Shown here one piece after another: positions 1 through 6,320 of a stretch of 8,480 nt of DNA (position 1 is its first letter; the number at the start of each line of letters is the position of its first letter). Source of the stretch: an uncultured Burkholderiales bacterium (GTDB lineage Bacteria > Pseudomonadota > Gammaproteobacteria > Burkholderiales > Burkholderiaceae_D); assembly GCA_937872165.1 (NCBI GenBank), contig CALMOR010000156.1, positions 1 through 8,480 of the forward strand, written 5' to 3'. The notes under the pieces were generated by a model. That model was given only the letters and a program-made list of their open reading frames with translations, searched no databases and was not told where the DNA came from. The translations under genes were made by a program, and so were the position numbers.

Positions 1-699
1 CGGCGGCGTCAGCGGCGGCGCGTGGGCGGGGTCGTCGGGCGGCGGCATGAACCTCGGCCTCGGCTCGGGCGACGACCGCGAAGCGGTGCTGCGCAACCGC
101 TCGTTGCTCGCCCGTCGCCTTCCTTCCCAACCCGCGTGGCTCGAACAGGTCCACGGCATCCGCGTCGTCGATGCCGACGAGGTCGCGTCCGCGTCCGCGC
201 ATCCGACGAAAGCCGACGCGTCCTTCACGACGTCGGTCGGCCGCGTGTGCACGATCCTCGTCGCCGATTGCCTGCCGGTGCTGTTCGCCGATCGGCGCGG
301 GACGCGCGTCGCGGCCGCGCATGCGGGATGGCGCGGCCTCGTCGCCGGCGTTCTCGAAGCGACCGTCGCCGGGAGCGGGCTCGTGCCCGACGAGACGATG
401 GCCTGGATCGGTCCAGCGATCGGACCGACGCGCTTCGAAGTCGGCGACGACGTGCGCGACGCCTCGTGGCGGCGGCCGGGGCGGCGGTCGGGTCCGTGAC
501 CCCGGCCTTCGTGCCGCTCGAGGACGGCAAGTGGCTGGCGGACCTCCCGGCCCTGGCCGCAGGCCGCCTCGCCACGATCGGCGTCGACGACGTGACGCGG
601 AGCGGGCTCTGCACGGTGCTCGATCACCGCCGCTTCTATTCGTATCGGCGCGACGGCGTCACGGGACGCATGGCCGCCTCGATCTGGATCGATCACTGA
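1..699 (+). CDS. pgeF: PgeF/YfiH laccase-domain peptidoglycan-editing protein, 5' end outside window, frame broken near 461-466
   Basis: The family (E. coli YfiH, about 243 residues) has a laccase-like Cys-His-His metal site. It hydrolyses muropeptide precursors that carry L-Ser instead of L-Ala, and has been reported as a polyphenol oxidase and purine nucleosidase. Reading from base 2, the frame gives GGVSGGAW, MNLGLGSGDD, WLEQVHG (metal His), ADCLPVLF (metal Cys, codon 269-271), AAAHAGWRGL (metal His) and WIGPAIGP..FEVGDDVRDA. It then runs into an unrelated tail with a stop at 497-499. The expected C-terminus continues in the -1 frame from about 463 (LVAAAGAAVG, GKWLADL, GLCTVLD, FYSYRRDGVTGRM) to a stop at 697-699. 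The ATG at 47 is internal, because family-conserved residues precede it, so about 20-25 residues lie outside the window. A single missing base, from sequencing error or mutation, explains the break. The family is certain; whether the gene works is not. Confidence 0.88.
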   Translation, partial: RRRQRRRVGGVVGRRHEPRPRLGRRPRSGAAQPLVARPSPSFPTRVARTGPRHPRRRCRRGRVRVRASDESRRVLHDVGRPRVHDPRRRLPAGAVRRSARDARRGRACGMARPRRRRSRSDRRRERARARRDDGLDRSSDRTDALRSRRRRARRLVAAAGAAVGSVTPAFVPLEDGKWLADLPALAAGRLATIGVDDVTRSGLCTVLDHRRFYSYRRDGVTGRMAASIWIDH

Positions 700-953
700 C
701 CCGGGTCGTCGGTCTCGTCGTCGCCGCGTCGATGTCGTCGACCGGGCGTGAAGCTCGCGCCGGCGACGACCTTCCGGCCGCCGTCCCGCGCGCGGCGGCG
801 CTGCGGCGTCCCCAGCAGCCACAGCACGAGCCCGAGCGGAAGGATCCCGTACAGCAGCAACGTGCCCAGACCGCCGATCAACGACGAGGTCGTGGCCTCG
901 ACCGCGGCCATGCACACCACCACGAACATCCATGCGATCGCGACGAGATACAT
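693..953 (-). CDS. Small two-helix membrane protein with basic tail, function unknown
   Basis: This 86-residue protein starts at an ATG (951-953, minus strand) behind a near-perfect Shine-Dalgarno sequence 7 nt away. It has two hydrophobic segments, about residues 3-20 (VAIAWMFVVVCMAAVEA) and 24-47 (SLIGGLGTLLLYGILPLGLV), ending in LLGTPQRRRAR. The remaining 35 or so residues are rich in Arg and Asp and should lie in the cytoplasm by the positive-inside rule. From memory, similar short proteins with a YLVAIAW start and a GTP.RRRAR end are annotated as hypothetical in Burkholderiales; I know no function. It is transcribed away from phaC and convergently with pgeF, overlapping the pgeF end by 7 nt. 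The strong ribosome-binding site and membrane pattern make it a real gene rather than a shadow reading frame. Confidence 0.8.
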   Translation of the reverse strand: MYLVAIAWMFVVVCMAAVEATTSSLIGGLGTLLLYGILPLGLVLWLLGTPQRRRARDGGRKVVAGASFTPGRRHRRGDDETDDPGQ

Positions 954-960
954 CGGGATT

Positions 961-967
961 TCCTCCT
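961..967 (-). promoter_or_regulatory. Strong Shine-Dalgarno site for the small membrane protein
   Basis: On the minus strand this reads AGGAGGA, 7 nt before the ATG at 951-953. It is the best ribosome-binding site in the window. It fixes the start of the small gene and supports high translation. Confidence 0.85.
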
Positions 968-996
968 AGTGCATCGCGACCGTCGTGGTCGGACAC

Positions 997-1029
997 TCGT
1001 CCGTGCGGGCATGCAGTATCGTCCGTGCG
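997..1029. repeat. Pair of 11-bp direct repeats in the phaC upstream region, possible operator
   Basis: TCGTCCGTGCG occurs exactly at 997-1007 and again at 1019-1029. The start-to-start distance of 22 bp is about two helical turns, so both copies face the same side of the DNA. The 11-bp gap holds the palindrome GCATGC (1009-1014). A separate inverted repeat, CGACC-5nt-GGTCG (977-991), lies next to it. The repeats sit between the divergent small membrane gene and phaC, where a regulator such as a PHB-responsive repressor could bind. The repeat is seen directly; the operator role is inferred. I could not identify a convincing -35/-10 pair for phaC. Confidence 0.5.
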
Positions 1030-1070
1030 TTTCGCATCGAACCACATACGACGACAAGCAGGAGACCACG

Positions 1071-2822
1071 ATGGAAGCCTCGCCGTTCGCCTGGCCCGCC
1101 CCGGGTTCCGCGTCGCCGGGCGCGAGCCTCGTCGATCCTTCGCAGTGGATGAAGGCCCTGACCGGTGCGTTCCCCGCCGCCCGGTGGCCGGCGCAGGGCG
1201 GCGCGCCCGAAGCGTCGCCGGTGAAGATCGATCCCGCGACGCTGTTGGAGCTGCAGAACGATTACTCGCGCGACCTCGCGGCGCTGTGGTCCGCGTGGTC
1301 GTCCGGCAAGCAGACGAGATCGTCGGACAAGCGCTTCGGGTCCGAAGCGTGGACCGGCCCGCACGCGTTCTTCGCCGACCTCTACCTGCTCAACGCGCGC
1401 TTCCTCTACGGCATGGCCGACGCGGTCGAGGCCGATGCCAAGACGCGCGTCAGGATCCGCTTCGCGATCCAGCAGTGGGTCGATGCGATGGCCCCGTCGA
1501 ACTACCTCGCGCTCAATCCCGAGGCGTTGCGCAAGCTCGTCGAGACCAACGGCGAAAGTCTCAAGTCGGGGCTTTCGCTGTTCCTCGCCGATGCGCTGAA
1601 GGGCCGCATCTCGATGACCGACGAGTCGGCCTTCGAGATCGGCCGCAACGTCGCGACCAGCGAAGGCGCGGTGATCTACGAGAACGAGATCATCCAGCTC
1701 ATCCAGTACAAGCCGCTGACGGACACGGTCTTCGAGAAGCCGTTGCTGATCGTGCCCCCGTGCATCAACAAGTTCTACATCCTCGACCTGCAGCCGGAGA
1801 ACTCGCTGGTCCGCAACGCGGTCTCCGAAGGCCACACCGTGTTCCTGGTCTCGTGGCGCAACCCGATGGCCGAGCAGGCCGCGCTCACGTGGGACGACTA
1901 CATCGAGGACGGCATCATCGCCGCCATCGACGTCGCGCGCGACGTCGCGAAGCAGAAGACCATCGACATGCTGGGCTTCTGCGTCGGCGGAACGATGCTG
2001 TCGACGGCGCTCGCGGTCCTCGCCGCGCGCGAGCGCGGAGTCGACGCGCAGCCGGCCGCGTCGCTGACGTTGCTGACGACGCTGCTCGACTTCTCCGACA
2101 CCGGCATCCTCGACGTGTTCGTCGACGAGCAGTCGGTGCGTCGACGCGAAGCGACGCTGGGCGGCATCGACGGGGGTACGGTGGGACTGATGCCGGCACG
2201 CGACCTCGCGACCTCGTTCTCGTTCCTGAGACCGAACGACCTGGTATGGAACTACGTCGTCGCGAACTACCTGAAGGGCGAGCCGCCGCCGCCGTTCGAC
2301 CTCCTGTACTGGAACGCGGACAGCACCAACCTGCCGGGACCGTTCTTCGTCTGGTACCTGCGCAACACCTATCTCGAGAATCGCCTGATGCATGCGGGCG
2401 CGACCGAGGTCCACGGCGTGCCGGTCGACCTCGCGAAGATCCGCTCCCCGGTATTCATCTACGGATCGCGCGAGGACCACATCGTCCCGTGGCCCGCGGC
2501 CTACGCGAGCACCCAGATCCTCGGCGGTCGCAAACGCTTCGTGCTGGGCGCCTCCGGTCACATCGCCGGCGTCGTCAATCCGCCGGCGAAGAAGAAGCGC
2601 AGTCACTGGACCTTCGAGCCGCCGCGCGGAACGTTCCCGGCCGACGCCGACGCGTGGCTCGGCGGTGCCCCCGAGGTGCCGGGCAGCTGGTGGACCGACT
2701 GGAACGGCTGGCTCGCGCAGCACGCGGGCAAGAGGGTGAAGGCCAGGACCGTCTACGGCAACGCGAAGCACAAGCCGATCGAGCCCGCGCCGGGACGATA
2801 CGTCGCGGTCCGCGCGACCTGA
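1071..2822 (+). CDS. phaC: Class I poly(3-hydroxyalkanoate) synthase PhaC
   Basis: This enzyme polymerises (R)-3-hydroxybutyryl-CoA into PHB at the granule surface and releases CoA. The protein has 583 residues, normal for class I (about 560-600). A variable N-terminus (1-90) precedes the PhaC N-terminal domain (about 95-265) and an alpha/beta-hydrolase fold. The modified lipase box GFCVGG carries the nucleophile Cys304. The acid is Asp469 in SREDHIVPW and the base is His497 in GASGHIAGVVNPP; these correspond to Cys319, Asp480 and His508 of C. necator PhaC. The C-terminus keeps the class I pattern KRSHW and W..W..WL. The ATG at 1071 follows AGGAG (1060-1064) with a 6-nt spacer. It is first in the phaC-phaA-phaB operon, with 50 nt to phaA. 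The frame is open far upstream, but only as an overlap with pgeF. No phasin or phaR gene is visible nearby. The call is nearly certain. Confidence 0.98.
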   Translation: MEASPFAWPAPGSASPGASLVDPSQWMKALTGAFPAARWPAQGGAPEASPVKIDPATLLELQNDYSRDLAALWSAWSSGKQTRSSDKRFGSEAWTGPHAFFADLYLLNARFLYGMADAVEADAKTRVRIRFAIQQWVDAMAPSNYLALNPEALRKLVETNGESLKSGLSLFLADALKGRISMTDESAFEIGRNVATSEGAVIYENEIIQLIQYKPLTDTVFEKPLLIVPPCINKFYILDLQPENSLVRNAVSEGHTVFLVSWRNPMAEQAALTWDDYIEDGIIAAIDVARDVAKQKTIDMLGFCVGGTMLSTALAVLAARERGVDAQPAASLTLLTTLLDFSDTGILDVFVDEQSVRRREATLGGIDGGTVGLMPARDLATSFSFLRPNDLVWNYVVANYLKGEPPPPFDLLYWNADSTNLPGPFFVWYLRNTYLENRLMHAGATEVHGVPVDLAKIRSPVFIYGSREDHIVPWPAAYASTQILGGRKRFVLGASGHIAGVVNPPAKKKRSHWTFEPPRGTFPADADAWLGGAPEVPGSWWTDWNGWLAQHAGKRVKARTVYGNAKHKPIEPAPGRYVAVRAT

Positions 2823-2827
2823 AGCAT

Positions 2828-2852
2828 CGCCGCACGTCGCCCCGACGCGGCG
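2828..2852 (+). other. Bulged hairpin between phaC and phaA
   Basis: Six nt after the phaC stop, CGCCGC (2828-2833) pairs with GCGGCG (2847-2852). After a 2-nt bulge (AC), GTCG (2836-2839) pairs with CGAC (2843-2846) around a 3-nt CCC loop. That is ten pairs, all but one GC. No T-tract follows, so it is not a classical intrinsic terminator. It may protect the phaC 3' end or set the phaC to phaA ratio (inference). Confidence 0.5.
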
Positions 2853-2872
2853 CCCCACAGCAGAGGACATAC

Positions 2873-4054
2873 ATGGACGACATCGTCATCGTCGCCGCGG
2901 GTCGTACCGCGGTCGGCAAGTTCGGCGGATCGCTCGCGAGGACGCCCGCGACCGAACTGGGAGCCCACGTCATCAGGGGCGTGCTCGAACGCGCGAAGCT
3001 GGCGCCCGACCAGGTCTCCGAGGTCGTCATGGGCCAGGTGCTGACGGCCGGTGCGGGACAGAACCCGGCGCGTCAGGCGCTGGTCAAGGCCGGCATACCG
3101 GTCGCGGTCCCCGCGATGACGATCAACGTCGTCTGCGGGTCGGGCCTGAAGGCCGTCATGCTCGCGGCGCAGGCGATCGCGCACGGCGATTCCGAGATCG
3201 TGGTCGCGGGCGGCCAGGAGAACATGAGCGCGGCGCCGCACGTGCTTCCCGGATCGCGCGACGGCTTCCGCATGGGCGACGTGAAGATGATCGACAGCAT
3301 GATCGTCGACGGCCTGTGGGACGTCTACAACCAGTACCACATGGGCACGACCGCCGAGAACGTCGCGAAGGAGTACTCGATCTCGCGCGAGATGCAGGAC
3401 GAGTTCGCGGTGGCGTCGCAGAACAAGGCCGAGGCCGCGCAGAAGGCCGGCCGCTTCTCCGACGAGATCCTGCCGCTGCGGATGGCGCAGAAGAAAGGCG
3501 ACGCGGTGCCATTCGAGACCGACGAATTCGTTCGCCACGGCGTGAGGATCGAAGCGCTGAGCGGCCTCAGACCCGCCTTCTCGAAGGAAGGCAGCGTGAC
3601 GGCCGCGAACGCGTCGGGTCTCAACGACGGTGCGGCCGCGGTCGTCGTGATGACCGCCGCGAAGGCGAAGGAACTCGGGCTCGCGCCGCTCGCCACGATC
3701 GCCTCCTTCGCGACCACGGGTCTCGAGCCGCGCATCATGGGGATGGGTCCGGTCAGCGCTTCGAAGCGCGCTCTCGCGAAGGCCGGATGGACCGCCGATC
3801 AGCTCGACCTGATGGAGATCAACGAGGCGTTCGCGGCACAGGCCTGCGCGGTCAACCAGCAGATGGGCTGGGACACGTCGAAGATCAACGTCAACGGCGG
3901 TGCGATCGCGATCGGTCATCCGATCGGTGCCTCGGGCTGCCGCATCCTCGTCTCTCTGCTCTACGAGATGCAGCGCCGCGACGCGAAGAAGGGCCTGGCC
4001 TCGCTCTGCATCGGCGGCGGCATGGGCGTGGCGCTGTGCGTGGAGCGCGCCTGA
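2873..4054 (+). CDS. phaA: Acetyl-CoA acetyltransferase (beta-ketothiolase) PhaA
   Basis: This enzyme joins two acetyl-CoA into acetoacetyl-CoA, the first step of PHB synthesis. The protein has 393 residues, the standard length for biosynthetic thiolases. The N-terminal thiolase domain covers about 4-262 and the C-terminal domain about 270-392. The acyl-accepting nucleophile is Cys88 in NVVCGSGLKAV. His349 is in GGAIAIGHPIGASG and Cys379 in LCIGGGMGVAL; these match the positions in C. necator PhaA exactly. The loop around QYHMGTTAENVA and the NEAFA motif are also present. The ATG at 2873 follows GAGGA (2863-2867) at 5 nt. It is the middle gene of the operon, 50 nt after phaC and 51 nt before phaB, with no terminator on either side. 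The biosynthetic rather than degradative role is inferred from context. Confidence 0.97.
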   Translation: MDDIVIVAAGRTAVGKFGGSLARTPATELGAHVIRGVLERAKLAPDQVSEVVMGQVLTAGAGQNPARQALVKAGIPVAVPAMTINVVCGSGLKAVMLAAQAIAHGDSEIVVAGGQENMSAAPHVLPGSRDGFRMGDVKMIDSMIVDGLWDVYNQYHMGTTAENVAKEYSISREMQDEFAVASQNKAEAAQKAGRFSDEILPLRMAQKKGDAVPFETDEFVRHGVRIEALSGLRPAFSKEGSVTAANASGLNDGAAAVVVMTAAKAKELGLAPLATIASFATTGLEPRIMGMGPVSASKRALAKAGWTADQLDLMEINEAFAAQACAVNQQMGWDTSKINVNGGAIAIGHPIGASGCRILVSLLYEMQRRDAKKGLASLCIGGGMGVALCVERA

Positions 4055-4105
4055 CGACGGCCGCATCGAACGACCCATGACATCACGAACGGAGACGGAG
4101 ACAAC

Positions 4106-4843
4106 ATGACACAGCGCGTGGCGTACGTAACGGGAGGCATGGGCGGGATCGGCACGTCGATCTGCCAGCGGCTCGGCAAGGAAGGCTACAAGGTCGTCGC
4201 CGGCTGCGGTCCGAGCCGCGATCAGACCAAGTGGCTGCGCGAACAGGCGGCCGCCGGCTTCACCTTCCATGCTTCGGTCGGCAACGTCGGCGACTGGGAC
4301 TCGACCGTCGCCGCGTTCGAGAAGGTCAAGGCCGAGCACGGGCCTGTCGACATCCTCGTCAACAACGCCGGCATCACGCGCGACGGGATGTTCCGCAAGA
4401 TGAGCTACGACGACTGGCATGCGGTCATCGAGACCAACCTCAACTCGCTCTTCAACGTGACCAAGCAGGTCATCGACGGGATGGTCGACCGCGGCTTCGG
4501 TCGCATCGTCAACATCAGTTCGATCAACGGCCAGAAGGGGCAGTTCGGGCAGACCAACTACTCGACCGCGAAGGCCGGCATCCACGGCTTCACGATGGCG
4601 CTCGCGCAGGAGGTCGCATCCAAGGGCGTGACCGTCAACACGGTGTCGCCGGGGTACGTCGGCACCGACATGGTCCGCGCCATCCGCCAGGACGTGCTCG
4701 ACAAGATCGTCGCGGGCATCCCGGTCAAGCGTCTCGGGATGCCGGAGGAGATCGGCTCGATCGTCGCGTGGCTCGCCTCGGACGAAGGCGGTTACGCGAC
4801 CGGCGCCGACTTCTCGCTGAACGGCGGCCTGCACATGGGTTGA
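4106..4843 (+). CDS. phaB: Acetoacetyl-CoA reductase PhaB (short-chain dehydrogenase)
   Basis: This enzyme uses NADPH to reduce acetoacetyl-CoA to (R)-3-hydroxybutyryl-CoA, the substrate of PhaC. The protein has 245 residues, one fewer than C. necator PhaB. Motifs of the classical SDR family are in order: cofactor-binding TGGMGGIG (about 9-16), NNAG near 86-89, and a catalytic set of Ser139 (NISSINGQKGQFGQ), Tyr152 and Lys156 (YSTAK). SPGYVGTDM and the C-terminal GADFSLNGGLHMG are typical of PhaB and separate it from FabG. The ATG at 4106 follows GGAG (4097-4100) at 5 nt. It is last in the operon. No T-tailed hairpin follows before the next gene, which has its own promoter-like element, so some read-through is possible. 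phaR, which follows phaB in C. necator, is absent. Confidence 0.97.
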   Translation: MTQRVAYVTGGMGGIGTSICQRLGKEGYKVVAGCGPSRDQTKWLREQAAAGFTFHASVGNVGDWDSTVAAFEKVKAEHGPVDILVNNAGITRDGMFRKMSYDDWHAVIETNLNSLFNVTKQVIDGMVDRGFGRIVNISSINGQKGQFGQTNYSTAKAGIHGFTMALAQEVASKGVTVNTVSPGYVGTDMVRAIRQDVLDKIVAGIPVKRLGMPEEIGSIVAWLASDEGGYATGADFSLNGGLHMG

Positions 4844-4880
4844 GCGGCGGGATGCGGGGTTGGCCGCGAAGGCCGCCTCG

Positions 4881-4886
4881 TACAAT
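4881..4886 (+). promoter_or_regulatory. -10 promoter element giving a probable leaderless rlmK transcript
   Basis: TACAAT matches the sigma-70 -10 consensus at five of six positions. Its last base is 7 nt before base 4893, so the expected transcription start coincides with the G of the rlmK GTG codon. A weak -35-like TTGGCC lies at 4860-4865 with a short 15-nt spacer. There is no Shine-Dalgarno sequence before the GTG. Together these point to a leaderless mRNA (inference). Confidence 0.55.
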
Positions 4887-4892
4887 CCCGCG

Positions 4893-5906
4893 GTGACCGA
4901 CCTCTCGCACTTCCACAATCGCCTCGCGAAGAACGCGCGGCATCTGCGCAAGTGGGCGAAGCGGTCCGACGTCCACGCGTACCGGCTCTACGATCGCGAC
5001 GTCCCCGAATTCCCGCTGATCGTCGACTTCTTCGAGGCCGACGCGGCGTGCGCCGAGGACCAAGGCGGGTGGCTGCAGTTGCAGGAGGTCGACACCGGCT
5101 GGCAGCAGACCGAGGCCGAGCATCGCGAATGGATCGATCATCTGATCGGCGTCGCCTCCGACACGTTGGCGATCGATGTCGATCGCATCGCCGTCAAGCG
5201 TCGCGGGCGCCAGCGCGTCGGCGGCGACAAGACCGTGCAGCACGAAGCGACCGGGCTCGACGAGGGCGACCTGGTCGTGCGCGAGGGCGGGCATCGCTTC
5301 ATCGTCAACCTGCACGGCTATCTCGACACCGGTCTCTTCCTCGACCATCGCGTCACCCGCGGCATGGTCGGCGAACGCGCTCGCGGCAAGCGCTTCCTCA
5401 ACCTCTTCTCGTACACGGCCAGCTTCACGGTCTACGCGGCCGCCGCGGGCGCGGTGTCTTCCGAGAGCGTCGACCTGTCGAACACCTATTCGAACTGGGC
5501 GGAGCGGAACCTGAGGCTGAACCGCGTCGACCTCGCTCGTCACCGCGTCGTTCGCGCCGATGTCTTCACGTGGCTGCGCGAGGCGGTCGCGGCCTTCGAG
5601 GCCGGTGATCGCGAAGGGGTCGACCTGATCGTGCTCGACCCGCCGACCTTCTCGAACTCGAAGGCGATGCAGGGCATCCTCGACATCCAGCGCGATCATC
5701 CGTGGCTGATCCGTCAGTGCCTGCAGCTGTTGTCGCCGCGCGGCGAGCTCTTCTTCTCGACCAACCTGCGCAGCTTCGAGCTCGACGCCTTGGTCGGCGA
5801 GCGCGCCCGCTTCCGCGAGATCAGCGCGAAGACCGTGCCGGAGGACTTCCGCGACCGACGGATCCATCGCTGCTGGCACGTCACTCGGCTCGACGCGAAG
5901 CCGTGA
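4893..5906 (+). CDS. rlmK: Stand-alone RlmK-type 23S rRNA (guanine-N7) methyltransferase
   Basis: The 337-residue protein resembles, over its full length, the C-terminal RlmK half of E. coli RlmKL, which makes m7G2069 in helix 74 of 23S rRNA with S-adenosylmethionine. The N-terminus NRLAKNARHLRKWAKR..AYRLYDRDVPEFP matches the RNA-binding start of RlmK. LDTGLFLDHR is the family signature. The SAM-binding motif FLNLFSYTASFTVYAAAAGA covers 168-187, followed by VDLSNTYSNWAERNLRLN. Catalytic motif IV is Asp249-Pro-Pro-Thr-Phe-Ser-Asn-Ser-Lys257, and the end ..IHRCWHVTRL also fits. The THUMP/RlmL half found in E. coli is absent. I chose the GTG at 4893 because homology starts there; an in-frame TTG at 4860 would add 11 unrelated residues. 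The stop overlaps the next start by 4 nt. RlmI/RlmC-like relatives are less likely given the motif IV context. Confidence 0.9.
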   Translation: MTDLSHFHNRLAKNARHLRKWAKRSDVHAYRLYDRDVPEFPLIVDFFEADAACAEDQGGWLQLQEVDTGWQQTEAEHREWIDHLIGVASDTLAIDVDRIAVKRRGRQRVGGDKTVQHEATGLDEGDLVVREGGHRFIVNLHGYLDTGLFLDHRVTRGMVGERARGKRFLNLFSYTASFTVYAAAAGAVSSESVDLSNTYSNWAERNLRLNRVDLARHRVVRADVFTWLREAVAAFEAGDREGVDLIVLDPPTFSNSKAMQGILDIQRDHPWLIRQCLQLLSPRGELFFSTNLRSFELDALVGERARFREISAKTVPEDFRDRRIHRCWHVTRLDAKP

Positions 5907-6307
5907 ACCGGAACGTCTTCACGTACGGGTCGCTGATGTTCGCCGAGGTCTGGTCGCTGGTGGTCGAAGGGTCGCATGCGTCGATCGCGGCCACGTTGCG
6001 GCATCACGCGCGCTACGCCATCCGCTACGAGACCTACCCGGGCATGGTCGACGAGCGCGATGCGAGCGTGAGCGGCGTCCTCCACCTCGACGTCGATGCG
6101 GCCGACCTCGTACGACTCGACCGCTTCGAGGGCGACGACTACGAGCGCAAGACCGTCGAGGTCGTCGACGGCGACGGCGTCGCGCGGACGGCGGACACCT
6201 ACGTCTATCGATGCGTGGACCGTCTGCTGCCGGCGGCGTGGGAACCGGACTCCTTCGCGTTGCGCCGCTTCATCGAGACCTATTGCCGCGACCGGCTCGA
6301 CCCGTGA
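5903..6307 (+). CDS. Gamma-glutamylcyclotransferase-like (AIG2/GGCT family) protein
   Basis: This 134-residue protein has the GGCT fold. VFTYGSLM at 5-12 is the substrate-binding loop at the start of strand 1. YPGMV follows near 48, then V.GVLHLDV, then DRFEGDDYERKTVEV, in which Glu76 aligns with the catalytic acid of the family. Characterised members cyclise gamma-glutamyl amines or peptides to 5-oxoproline, but many bacterial members have no known substrate, and small AIG2-type proteins may act in repair or detoxification. The GTG start at 5903 overlaps the rlmK stop (GTGA), which implies translational coupling; no Shine-Dalgarno sequence is seen. The frame is also open upstream within rlmK, but that part carries no family similarity. 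Membership is clear, the substrate unknown. Confidence 0.87.
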   Translation: MNRNVFTYGSLMFAEVWSLVVEGSHASIAATLRHHARYAIRYETYPGMVDERDASVSGVLHLDVDAADLVRLDRFEGDDYERKTVEVVDGDGVARTADTYVYRCVDRLLPAAWEPDSFALRRFIETYCRDRLDP

Positions 6308-6320
6308 GCTCGACCGACTG

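Noticed and set aside
47..49. ATG as the start of pgeF
   Set aside because: In-frame residues before it (GGVSGGAW) are part of the conserved PgeF N-terminus, so the true start lies outside the window.
452..499. Programmed ribosomal frameshift in pgeF
   Set aside because: There is no slippery heptamer and no reason for regulation in this family. A single-base deletion or sequencing error is simpler.
1015..1020. GATACT on the minus strand as a -10 element for the small membrane gene
   Set aside because: It has only four consensus matches, no acceptable -35, and lies between the direct repeats. Too weak to list.
966..2870. 634-residue open frame on the minus strand across phaC
   Set aside because: It is antisense to a certain gene, Arg-rich with no recognisable domain, and explained by GC-biased third codon positions. 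Part of it crosses the phaC upstream region only by chance.
4860..4862. TTG as the rlmK start
   Set aside because: It adds 11 residues with no family similarity, and the -10 element would then lie inside the gene. The GTG at 4893 fits the homology start.
4844..4880. Terminator after phaB
   Set aside because: Only short stems (GGCC/GGCC or GCGGC/GCCGC) can form and no T-tract follows.
2753..4951. 732-residue open frame on the minus strand across phaA and phaB
   Set aside because: It is a mirror of highly conserved coding DNA, rich in Arg, Asp and His, with no family motif and no ribosome-binding site.
5956..5963. E. coli Chi octamer GCTGGTGG
   Set aside because: It is a single copy inside a gene, and this lineage's Chi sequence is not known to me. 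It is expected by chance in GC-rich DNA.
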